From: Holophaga sp.
GTDB taxonomy: Bacteria > Acidobacteriota > Holophagae > Holophagales > Holophagaceae
Assembly (NCBI GenBank): GCA_031292735.1
Contig: JARLGP010000006.1
Span: 1-7,973, forward strand
Length of the DNA stretch: 7,973 bases
Direction of reading: 5' to 3'
Each line of letters begins with the position of its first letter. The stretch's first letter is position 1. Of this stretch, positions 1 to 6,544 are shown piece after piece. The notes below the pieces were generated by a model. That model was given only the letters and a program-made list of their open reading frames with translations, searched no databases and was not told where the DNA came from. The position numbers and the translations under genes were made by a program.

Positions 1-315
1 CAGCGGCACCGGCTGCAGCGGGAAGTCCAGGACGCCGGACTCGCCATCCTCCTCTTCGGGAGCCTCCTCGCTGGGCAGGCGGTGGGCCTCGGGCTCGTCC
101 AGGTACAGGAACCCGTCCTTGGCCCCGCCGATGGCCACGAACGCGCTCTGCATGCCCTGCAGCAGCTTGGCCACCTTCCCTTTGTAGACGTCCCCCACTT
201 GGCTGGCCTGGGTGGTGCGTTCGATGAACAGTTCGCAGAGTTGCCCATTCTCCAGCAGGGCAATGCGCGTCTCCAGCGGGGTCGCATTGACCACGAGGGA
301 CCGTCTGACTTCCAT
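1..315 (-). CDS. rng: Ribonuclease G/E N-terminus (3' part beyond window)
   Basis: The first 105 residues of an RNase E/G family endoribonuclease, which cleaves single-stranded RNA in rRNA maturation and mRNA decay; the gene is cut by the left edge. The start (MEVRRSLVVNATPLETRIAL) and the stretch at residues 29-62 (LFIER, then VGDVYKGKV, then LLQGMQSAFVAIG) match the family's N-terminal RNase H-like segment leading into the S1 RNA-binding domain. FLYLDE at 69-74 continues S1. Residues 80-93 form an acidic insertion (EEAPEEEDGE core) inside S1, as seen in some non-enterobacterial members. The ATG at 315 is preceded by AGAGAGG with about 6 nt spacing, which supports this start. The catalytic DNase I-like domain and the Zn-link cysteines lie outside the window, so RNase G cannot be separated from RNase E here. 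The gene lies 222 bp downstream of panD and probably has its own promoter. Confidence 0.92.
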   Translation of the reverse strand, partial: MEVRRSLVVNATPLETRIALLENGQLCELFIERTTQASQVGDVYKGKVAKLLQGMQSAFVAIGGAKDGFLYLDEPEAHRLPSEEAPEEEDGESGVLDFPLQPVPL

Positions 316-393
316 GGCTGTTACCTCTCTAAAACTCGGCCGGAGCGCAACCCGCGATCCCCCTGGCGCCCCCGGCCGTACCAGACCGGGAGC

Positions 394-436
394 GTACCCT
401 TTTTAACAAGTCTAACGAATTATGGGAAGGAGAATA
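394..436 (-). promoter_or_regulatory. AT-rich patch, possible rng promoter region
   Basis: A sharp AT-rich island in otherwise GC-rich sequence, about 80-120 bp upstream of the rng ATG. On the minus strand it contains CATAAT (plus 419-424) and TTCCCA followed 17 bp later by TAAAAA. Neither pairing is a good sigma-70 match, so this is called on base composition and position only. Confidence 0.25.
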
Positions 437-448
437 TGCGATGCCGTT

Positions 449-479
449 GCCGATGGGGGGGTTCAGGACCCCCATCGGC
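449..479 (-). terminator. Strong hairpin between panD and rng, possible terminator
   Basis: A perfect 11-bp inverted repeat, GCCGATGGGGG at 449-459 and CCCCCATCGGC at 469-479, with a 9-nt loop. It lies 58 bp past the panD stop and 133 bp before the rng ATG. Neither strand has a U-tract directly after the stem, so a classical intrinsic terminator is not certain. It could instead be a 3'-end stabilising stem for pan mRNA or part of the rng leader. The hairpin is certain from sequence; its role is inferred. Confidence 0.45.
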
Positions 480-537
480 GCTCCAACCGCAGCCGGCGGT
501 GTTTTTGCGCGCAATTTTACAACTTTCCGGGGTCCGG

Positions 538-933
538 CTAGACTCCGGACAGGCACAGCGCCGGGGTCCGTTCCCGGTCGGCGGTGTTCAGGATGTGGTT
601 GTGGCCATCCACGAACACCACCTTGGGCCGCCTGGCCGCCGCCTCTTCCTCGGTCATCCACCCGTACGCCGCGAGGATCACCAGGTCTCCCGGCTGGACG
701 TGATGGGCGGCCGCTCCGTTGATCCCGATCTCCCCCGACCCCGGCTCTCCCGGGATCACGTAGGTGCTGATCCGGGACCCGTTGGTGATGTCGTAGATAT
801 CGATCTTCTCGTTTTCCAGGAACCCGGCGGCCGCGATCAGCAGCGGATCGATGGTGATCGACCCCATGTAATCCAGATCAGCCCGGGTTACCACGCAGCG
901 ATGGATCTTGCCCAGCAGGAATTGACGCATCAT
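538..933 (-). CDS. panD: Aspartate 1-decarboxylase (pyruvoyl-dependent)
   Basis: PanD decarboxylates L-aspartate to beta-alanine in the cytoplasm, supplying the second substrate of pantothenate synthase. The product is 131 residues, the usual family length. Started at 933, the protein numbers exactly as the E. coli enzyme: Lys9, the Gly24-Ser25 self-cleavage site that generates the pyruvoyl group (MGSITID), Arg54, Tyr58 and the Asn72-Gly-Ala-Ala motif. A second ATG follows directly at 930, but would shift Ser25 to 24. A GGAGG lies 5 nt upstream of 933. The same frame stays open upstream into panC, but that part has no PanD homology. All key residues are present, so the enzyme should be active. 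It lies 74 bp downstream of panC on the same strand, presumably in one transcript. Confidence 0.97.
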   Translation of the reverse strand: MMRQFLLGKIHRCVVTRADLDYMGSITIDPLLIAAAGFLENEKIDIYDITNGSRISTYVIPGEPGSGEIGINGAAAHHVQPGDLVILAAYGWMTEEEAAARRPKVVFVDGHNHILNTADRERTPALCLSGV

Positions 934-1007
934 GTCAGCCTCCGGTCCAGGCCCATAAGGGGTCCCGGCCAGACTCAAGTATCGCGCGTCCGGAGGTTCC
1001 GGCGCAA

Positions 1008-1898
1008 TCAGGAGTCCTTGGATTCCAGATGGCTGATGAACTGGGTGGCCTCGCCGCCGGGGGAGAGCAGCACGTTGTCGATCAGCCGGGTGCCTTCCAG
1101 CACCACGGCGACGCACAGGGCGGCGGGCCGGCTGATGCTGCCCGCCAGGCTGTCCATGGTCAGCGGATCCACCGCTTCGCAGTACTGGATCTCATCCATG
1201 CCCTGCAGTTCCTGCCGGACCGTGGCCACCAGGGTGGCGGCGTCCCGCTCCCCGCCCTGGAACCGCCGCTCGGCGGCGAACAGCCCGCGGCTGATGCCCA
1301 GCGCGGTCTGCCGGGCGACGGGGCTCAGGTAGCCGTTGCGCGAACTGAGGGCCATGCCGTCCGCCTCGCGCACGGTGGGGGCCACCAGGATGTCCACCGG
1401 CAGGTTCAGGTCCTTCACCACCCGGCGGATCACCGAGGTCTGCTGCAGGTCCTTCTGGCCGAAGAAGGCCAGGTCCGGCTGCACGAGGTTGAACAGCTTG
1501 GTGACGATGGTGGCCACCCCGCGGAAATGGCCGGGCCGGAAATGCCCGCACAGGGCATCGCCCATGGGCCCCACCTCGATGGAGGTGCTGAAGCCGGTGG
1601 GGTAGATTTCGGCCGGATCGGGCATGAACAGGGTGGCCACGCCCAGCCGCAGGCACAGGTTCTGGTCCCGCTCCAGGTCCCTGGGGTAGCGGGCCAGGTC
1701 CTCGCTGGGACCGAACTGGGTGGGGTTCACGAACACGGAAACCACGGTGGAGTCACAGCGGGCGGTGCTTTGCCGGATCAGGGAGGCGTGCCCTTCGTGG
1801 AGAAAGCCCATGGTGGGAACAAGGCCGATGCTCTGGCCGCTTTCACGAACCGCCTTCAGGGCGACCCGCAATTCTGGGATGGAACGGACGATACGCAT
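1008..1898 (-). CDS. panC: Pantothenate synthetase (pantoate--beta-alanine ligase)
   Basis: PanC condenses pantoate with beta-alanine using ATP through a pantoyl-adenylate, the last step of pantothenate (vitamin B5) synthesis, in the cytoplasm. The 296-residue product is near the family length of about 280-290. Visible motifs of this nucleotidyltransferase fold are [17 protein letters not shown] at 25-41, with the HxGH signature at His34/His37; FVNPTQF at 56-62; [20 protein letters not shown] at 118-137; FFGQKDLQQ at 145-153; and the KMSKS-like MALSSRN at 182-188. The ATG at 1898 begins [11 protein letters not shown], the normal family N-terminus. An in-frame TAG lies 9 nt upstream. The closest Shine-Dalgarno-like element, AGAGAGG, is unusually distant at about 13 nt. 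Together with panD downstream it covers beta-alanine formation and its use; panB and panE are not in the window. Confidence 0.97.
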   Translation of the reverse strand: MRIVRSIPELRVALKAVRESGQSIGLVPTMGFLHEGHASLIRQSTARCDSTVVSVFVNPTQFGPSEDLARYPRDLERDQNLCLRLGVATLFMPDPAEIYPTGFSTSIEVGPMGDALCGHFRPGHFRGVATIVTKLFNLVQPDLAFFGQKDLQQTSVIRRVVKDLNLPVDILVAPTVREADGMALSSRNGYLSPVARQTALGISRGLFAAERRFQGGERDAATLVATVRQELQGMDEIQYCEAVDPLTMDSLAGSISRPAALCVAVVLEGTRLIDNVLLSPGGEATQFISHLESKDS

Positions 1899-1949
1899 GA
1901 ATGAAAACTAACCTCTCTGGCTCGGTTGCAATGGGACTCTACCCGGATC

Positions 1950-2000
1950 CGTGGTGGGCTGCCACGCGTTGAGCATCTCCTGGGCATCCTTTGGAAGGAT
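1950..2000 (-). other. panC leader with two small hairpins
   Basis: On the minus strand, in the 289-bp leader of panC, two inverted repeats lie in tandem: ATCCTT/AAGGAT (1986-2000, 3-nt loop) and CGTGG/CCACG (1950-1966, 7-nt loop). They are short, so chance is possible. The position fits a cis-regulatory leader. The pan RNA motif is known from panB, panC and panD leaders in other bacteria, but I cannot confirm its consensus here. Confidence 0.25.
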
Positions 2001-2067
2001 ATATGACTCGTGCGGACCTGGGAACCTCCCGGCCCTGGCGGCCTTGCCCCGCGGCGCCGGACTGGGT

Positions 2068-2160
2068 AAAATTTTCAGTATTTATTTATACAAATCCACG
2101 TGGAAACCCACGGGGTATGAAGGGGTAATCTAAGGATACCATGAAATGTAAATTCCGCAA
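2068..2160 (-). promoter_or_regulatory. Candidate panCD promoter region
   Basis: The most AT-rich part of the spacer upstream of panC. On the minus strand TTGCGG (2155-2160) lies 16 bp before TATCCT (2133-2138), and a second -10-like TATAAA lies at 2085-2090 with no convincing -35. Between them is CGTGG-AAAC-CCACG (2099-2112), a 5-bp stem overlapping the palindrome CCACGTGG (2096-2103), which might be an operator. Base composition and position support a promoter; the hexamers are only partial matches. Confidence 0.35.
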
Positions 2161-2187
2161 TGGACAGCCCGGATTTGCCTCCATGGA

Positions 2188-5100
2188 TCAGGAATCGGCA
2201 CGGAAGGAGGGCGCCAGGGATAGATCCACCGTGGTGGGATCCCAGGTGGGCCATGGCTCCACCCGCTCCGGCCACACCATGTCCATGCCGGCGCTGGCCG
2301 CCGCGCGCTGGAACCGGTGCACGTCACTGCGACCCAGGAAGGACGGCCCGAACGCCTCCGGCAGCCTGGACCACAGTTCCTGGGCCCTGGGCCAGGCCTC
2401 CTGGATCCGGGCCCGGGCGCCCATCCGCTCGCCTTGCTCCAGCAGCCGTTCGGCGCAGTGCGCGCCGGCTTCCAGCACCATGGCCGGGAACCCCAGGTCC
2501 AGGGCCCCGGCCATGACCAGGCTCCAGGCCGCGAGGGCCTGCGCGGCCGGAGCGCCGGTGTCCAGCAGCAGCGCGTGGGCCCGTTGCCACTCCAGTTCCA
2601 GCCAGCGGGATCCGCTTCCCTCCGCGGGCCCCTTGAGCTGTTCCAGGCGGATCCAGGCCGGCCCGGTGTCGGCCTGGGGCTCCTGGGCCTCGGCCTGGAT
2701 GCAGCGCAGCCGGGCCAGCCGGTCCCGCCAGACCAGGCCGGCATGGCGGAACCGGTTGGCGGCGGCCTGGTAGAGCCGGCGGGCGCTGCCCCAGTCGGCC
2801 ATGAAGCCCGCCATCTCGGCGTCCAGGAAGGCCCGGTCGCCCAGCTCCGCCGGCGTGAGCTGGCCTTCGAAGCCGGCGGCGCGCATCAGCAGGAGTTCCG
2901 CCAGGCCGTGGTCGCCCAGGGCGGCCAGGTTCCTGGCCTTCCAGGCCTGGGCCTGGGCGGCCCCGGGGCCGTCTCCCAGCAGCTCGAACCGGCGGATGGC
3001 GCTTTCCAGGCTGGCCAGGGCCGGGCCCAGGAGCTGCTGGCCGCTGCGCAGCATGCCCAGGTGGAGCTGGCATTGGGCCACCAGCGCGGGATCGTCCAGG
3101 GTCCTGGCCACCAGGATGGCCTCCAGCAGGCAGGCGCTGGCGGGATCGGCCTGGCCCAGGGCAAGGTGCACCTGGCCTTGGGCGTCCAGGGTTTGCGCCA
3201 GCAGCCGCTGGTCGCCGTCCTGCTCCGCCAGGCGCTTGACCGGATCCAGGCTGGCAAGGGCACCCTGGAACTGCGCCGCTTCGCCCTGGGCCCGGCCCAG
3301 CTCCAGCAGCAGCGCCGCCTGGTCGCGCAGGCCCGCCCCCTGCCGGCCCAGCAGCTCCAGGCCCGAGCGCAGGGCGGCCAGGGCATCGCCCTGCGCGCCC
3401 TGGACCTGTTCCAGGCGGCCCCGGGCCAGGCTCAGGCGGGGCTGTTCGGGGTGGAGCGGATGGTCGGCCAGCAGCACCGCGGCCCGCTGGATGGACGCCT
3501 GGGCCGCCTCCGGCCGGCGCAGGCGCAGCTCCAGCAGGCTGCGCTTGCGGTAGAGGCGGGCTGCGGCCTCCTCCCGGCCGGCCCCGGCGCCCATGGCCTG
3601 GATCGCCCGTTCCATGGCCTCCAGGGCCAGCTCCAGGGGAGAGCGGTCCCGGGGGCCCGCCAGCGACAGCCCGTCCCCTGCCGTGGCCCATTCCCAGGCG
3701 TCGGCCTGGAACTCCCACAGCCTCGCCTCCTGCGCCCGGTCCGGGCCCAGCTCCAGCGCCTCCCGCACGATCCGTTCCGCCTCCAGCGGCCCGCTCCGGC
3801 AATGCTCCACCCCTTCCAGCACCTTGCCCAGGGCGGGGCCGCGGTCCAGGGCGAGGGCCAGCAGCCGCACCGGCAGGAGCCGCCCTGGCTGCCCGGCCAG
3901 GATCGCCAGCAGCCCCTGGGCGCTGCGGCTGATGTCGCCGGCGGACATCTGGGCGATGGCCAGATCGCGCACCGAAGGCCCCAGGATCCGCGCGGAGCCG
4001 TCGGCCACCAGGACCAGCTTGGCGTTGGCGGCCGGGTGCAGCGCCTCCTCCACGGCATCCCCGTCCAGGCCGGTGGCCCGGCCCAGGGTGGCGAAGGCCA
4101 GCGGCTGGTCCGCCAGGGCCAGGCACCGCACCGCGGCCAGGCTGTCCGGACGGAGCCGGCGCAGCCGCCCCAGCAGGATGCCGGCCACCAGGTCCTCCCG
4201 CAATTCCGGCACCGGGCCGTCCGTCAGGCTGGTCCACCGGCCCCCGCGCATCACGATGCGGCCCTGCATCTGGGCCATCTCCAGGATCTTCTGCAGCAGC
4301 CCCGGGCTGCCCAGGCTGGCCGCGCAAAGCTCCGCCTGGAACCCGGGCGGGAGGTCGTGGGGGCCCAGCAGGTCGGCCAGCACCTCGGCGATCTGGCCGT
4401 CCTCGAGCCGGTCCAGGATCACCGTGGCCGAGGCGGGATGGTGCCGGAGGGCGGAAAGGCAGGCCTTGGCTTCGGGGCCCAGGCCCCCGTCCCGGGCCGA
4501 AAGCACCCAGGGGATCCCGGACCCCGCGGCCAGGTCCCGCACCAGGCTGGGGATGTCGGCGGCGGCCCGTTCCAGGCTGCGCAGCACCACCATCCTGGGA
4601 TGCCGGCCGTGGGCAAAGGCCATGGCCTCCAGGGCGGCCCGCAGTTCCTCCGGCTCGATCCCCCGGTCAGCGTTGCTCCGGCGGCCGCCCTTCAGGAAGG
4701 CGAAGCTGGCCATCCGCCCGGCCAGGGCCCGGGCCACCGCGGGCTGCCGGGCGTACAGATCGGCCTCCAGGCCAGCGATGAGCTCGGTCAGCAGCCGTTC
4801 CAGCAGCCCCCCGGGCCGCTCCCCCGGATAGATGTCCAGATCGGCCACCCAGATCCCTTCGGTTTCCGCGCTGGCCGCGGTCCAATCGCACAAGCGGGCG
4901 TGGCCCAGGCCCTCTTCGCCCTGGAGGATCACGATCCGCTCTTCCGGGATGGCGGCCCGGAGCCCTAGCACCAGCGACTTCAGGTAGGTGAGTTCCCGGC
5001 TCCGGCCGCGCAGCGGCAGCCAGGAACCGTCCGCCAGCTCCGGCGCGCGTTCCCCGCTCCCGGGGCCCGGCGCCACCCGGCTCTGCTCCAGGCGCGCCAG

Positions 5101-5574
5101 CAGACCGTCCCGTTCCGCACCTGGATCGAAGGCCGCACCCAGGATCCGCGGCGCCAGCACCCGGCCGGGATCCAGGCCGACCACCTCGGGGGCCAGCAGC
5201 CGGGGCGTCCGGGCCTCGGCCAGGGCCGCGGTGATCCGCGCCGTGAGGGCGGAGCGGCCGGCCGGATCGGCCAGGGCCCACAGCCGCGGCAGGGGCGTGC
5301 CGCCCAGATCCTGGAGGAACCAGGCCTTGTCCGGGTCGAAGCCCAGGTGGCAGGCCCCCGGATCCATCGCTTCGGCGCGGGAGAAGCGCTGGAGGAACTC
5401 TTCCTTGAGGATGTCCAGGGTGCGGCCTGGCGGGCAGGGCTCCCACAACTGCAGCAGCTGGCGCGGGCCCTCCCCGTCCCGGCGGACCACCGCCCAGACG
5501 CTGCCGAAGGCCGGCGGCAGGGGGGTGACGGGAACGTACCGGTGCGGGCCCAGCCACCATCCGCCGTCCATCAC
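2188..5574 (-). CDS. Large STAND/AAA_16-like TPR protein with degenerate Walker motifs
   Basis: A protein of about 1128 residues, probably a cytoplasmic signalling scaffold; no signal peptide or membrane helix is visible. Residues 12-150 resemble an eroded Ser/Thr kinase domain: FGSVW at 23-27 in the glycine-loop position, but no VAxK lysine and no HRD or DFG motif. Residues 187-545 follow the AAA_16/STAND plan: LRGRSRELTYL at 188-198, P-loop position GEEGLGHA at 219-226, Walker B position MVVLRSLE at 328-335, sensor-like WVLSARD at 356-362, then winged-helix-like sequence to about 545. The P-loop Lys-Thr/Ser is His-Ala and the Walker B Asp is missing, so ATP hydrolysis is unlikely. Residues 600-1075 are Ala/Leu-rich helical repeats of TPR type. 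It starts at GTG 5574; an ATG follows at 5571. It probably has its own promoter. No ligand or partner can be named. A MalT-type regulator is an alternative, but no C-terminal DNA-binding domain is visible. Confidence 0.8.
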   Translation of the reverse strand: MMDGGWWLGPHRYVPVTPLPPAFGSVWAVVRRDGEGPRQLLQLWEPCPPGRTLDILKEEFLQRFSRAEAMDPGACHLGFDPDKAWFLQDLGGTPLPRLWALADPAGRSALTARITAALAEARTPRLLAPEVVGLDPGRVLAPRILGAAFDPGAERDGLLARLEQSRVAPGPGSGERAPELADGSWLPLRGRSRELTYLKSLVLGLRAAIPEERIVILQGEEGLGHARLCDWTAASAETEGIWVADLDIYPGERPGGLLERLLTELIAGLEADLYARQPAVARALAGRMASFAFLKGGRRSNADRGIEPEELRAALEAMAFAHGRHPRMVVLRSLERAAADIPSLVRDLAAGSGIPWVLSARDGGLGPEAKACLSALRHHPASATVILDRLEDGQIAEVLADLLGPHDLPPGFQAELCAASLGSPGLLQKILEMAQMQGRIVMRGGRWTSLTDGPVPELREDLVAGILLGRLRRLRPDSLAAVRCLALADQPLAFATLGRATGLDGDAVEEALHPAANAKLVLVADGSARILGPSVRDLAIAQMSAGDISRSAQGLLAILAGQPGRLLPVRLLALALDRGPALGKVLEGVEHCRSGPLEAERIVREALELGPDRAQEARLWEFQADAWEWATAGDGLSLAGPRDRSPLELALEAMERAIQAMGAGAGREEAAARLYRKRSLLELRLRRPEAAQASIQRAAVLLADHPLHPEQPRLSLARGRLEQVQGAQGDALAALRSGLELLGRQGAGLRDQAALLLELGRAQGEAAQFQGALASLDPVKRLAEQDGDQRLLAQTLDAQGQVHLALGQADPASACLLEAILVARTLDDPALVAQCQLHLGMLRSGQQLLGPALASLESAIRRFELLGDGPGAAQAQAWKARNLAALGDHGLAELLLMRAAGFEGQLTPAELGDRAFLDAEMAGFMADWGSARRLYQAAANRFRHAGLVWRDRLARLRCIQAEAQEPQADTGPAWIRLEQLKGPAEGSGSRWLELEWQRAHALLLDTGAPAAQALAAWSLVMAGALDLGFPAMVLEAGAHCAERLLEQGERMGARARIQEAWPRAQELWSRLPEAFGPSFLGRSDVHRFQRAAASAGMDMVWPERVEPWPTWDPTTVDLSLAPSFRADS

Positions 5575-5624
5575 GCCCGCCCCGCGGGAAGCTCCGGCCG
5601 GCCCGACTTCCGTGTCTGGATCAT
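5571..5624 (-). other. Possible 17-codon leader ORF coupled to the large gene
   Basis: A short reading frame starts with ATG at 5624 (MIQTRKSGRPELPAGRA) and ends in a TGA at 5573-5571 whose A is the first base of an ATG of the large downstream gene (TGATG). The first base of its ATG is 8 nt past the -10 element TAGAAT, so the transcript could be leaderless here. There is no Shine-Dalgarno for it, and the downstream gene also has only a weak one (GGGGCGGG). Translation is speculative. Confidence 0.2.
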
Positions 5625-5631
5625 GCGGGAG

Positions 5632-5640
5632 ATTCTAGCA
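5632..5640 (-). promoter_or_regulatory. Extended -10 promoter for the large TPR gene
   Basis: The minus strand reads TGCTAGAAT, matching the extended -10 pattern TGnTAnAAT, with TAGAAT 5 of 6 to the sigma-70 consensus. No good -35 is found 16-18 bp upstream, which is acceptable for an extended -10. It lies 10 bp past the ctaB stop and about 58 bp before the large gene, so that gene need not depend on oxidase operon transcription. Confidence 0.45.
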
Positions 5641-5650
5641 GAGCGCCGGA

Positions 5651-6544
5651 TCAGACCGGGAGGAACGGATCCAGCATCACCAGGACGATCAGGGCCATGG
5701 CGAACAGGTTGATGTTCCAGAAGGTCCGGCGGAACAGGGCGTCATCCGGGCTGGACCGGAGCAGGGCCGTGGCCTTCCACACCAGCCACAGCGAGGCGGC
5801 CCCGAGCCCGGCCATGCCGGCCAGGGACGCCACCGCGCCGAAGCAGGGCATGAAGGCGCAGGAGAAGGCCGTGGCCGCCATCCAGGTGAAGGAGAGGCGG
5901 GCGCTCTGGTCGCTGCGGAAGTGGCGGGACAGGGTGGGGAAGTCGGCCCGGCCGTAGTCCCGGTCGTGGAGCAGCATCAGCATCCAGAAGTGCGGCACCT
6001 GCCACAGGAAGAAGATCAGGCAAAGCGACAGCAGGGCCGGGGAGGCCAGGCTGCCGCCCGCGGCGGTCCAGCCGATGGCTGGCGGGATGGCGCCGATGAG
6101 GGCGCCGGGAATGATGGCGAAGGCGGTGACCCGCTTGAGCGGGGTGTAGACCCCGTTGTACCAGAACAGGGCCAGGGCCCCCAGCAGGGCGGGAACCCAG
6201 CCGTGCAGCCAAAGCAGCAGGAGGAAGCCCGCCCCGCCCAGGGCCAGCCCGATGAGCAGCCCCACCCTGCGGGACATGCGTTCGGCCGGAAGCGGGCGGC
6301 CGAGGGTCCGGAGCATCCGCGCGTCGTAGTGCTTTTCCTGCACCTCGTTCAGGGCCGAGGACCCCATGGCCAGCAGCAGGGTGCCCAGCAGCACGGAGAA
6401 CAGCCCCCATTGCCAGCCGCGCAGGGCGGCCAGGTAGCCGGCCGCGGCGGTGAGGGTGGCGGCGGAGGAGATGGAGAGTTTGGTCAGCTGGCTGAAGTCC
6501 CGGCCCGGGCCGGGGGATGGCGGAGCCTCGGGGCGGTGGGTCAT
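5651..6544 (-). CDS. ctaB: Protoheme IX farnesyltransferase (heme O synthase)
   Basis: CtaB, a UbiA-superfamily membrane prenyltransferase, transfers a farnesyl group to protoheme IX, giving heme O, the precursor of heme A in aa3/caa3 oxidases. The product is 297 residues. It has LTKLSISSAATLTAAAGYL at 20-38, the first polyprenyl-diphosphate motif around Asn66-x3-Glu70-x3-Asp74 followed by RTLGRPLP at 79-86, YTPLKR at 133-138, WQVPHFWML at 181-189, and the second acidic motif DRDYGRADFPTL at 194-205. Seven or more hydrophobic segments are visible. The first motif has Glu at the position often occupied by Asp. The ATG at 6544 overlaps the coxB stop as ATGA, implying translational coupling; this frame stays open further upstream but is only the shadow of coxB there. 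The heme A synthase gene ctaA is not in the window. Confidence 0.95.
   Translation of the reverse strand: MTHRPEAPPSPGPGRDFSQLTKLSISSAATLTAAAGYLAALRGWQWGLFSVLLGTLLLAMGSSALNEVQEKHYDARMLRTLGRPLPAERMSRRVGLLIGLALGGAGFLLLLWLHGWVPALLGALALFWYNGVYTPLKRVTAFAIIPGALIGAIPPAIGWTAAGGSLASPALLSLCLIFFLWQVPHFWMLMLLHDRDYGRADFPTLSRHFRSDQSARLSFTWMAATAFSCAFMPCFGAVASLAGMAGLGAASLWLVWKATALLRSSPDDALFRRTFWNINLFAMALIVLVMLDPFLPV

Noticed and set aside
934..1116. Upstream extension of the panD frame to 192 residues
   Set aside because: It overlaps the panC 3' end and would move the cleavage serine far from its canonical position 25; GGAGG lies directly before 933.
1029..1904. A 291-codon plus-strand frame across panC
   Set aside because: It is the exact antisense of panC and rich in Gly, His and Gln, with no family resemblance.
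2086..2142. An 18-codon minus-strand frame starting at ATG 2142 upstream of panC
   Set aside because: It has no Shine-Dalgarno and overlaps the AT-rich promoter-like patch; its length is expected by chance.
2324..4327. A 667-codon minus-strand frame inside the large gene
   Set aside because: It is a Gly/Pro/Arg-rich out-of-frame reading of the TPR gene, which itself shows coherent domain sequence.
2317..4968. An 883-codon open frame on the plus strand
   Set aside because: It lies antisense to the large TPR gene and is a Gln/Gly/Pro-rich low-complexity translation, typical of the open antisense frames created by high GC. No recognisable domain is seen.
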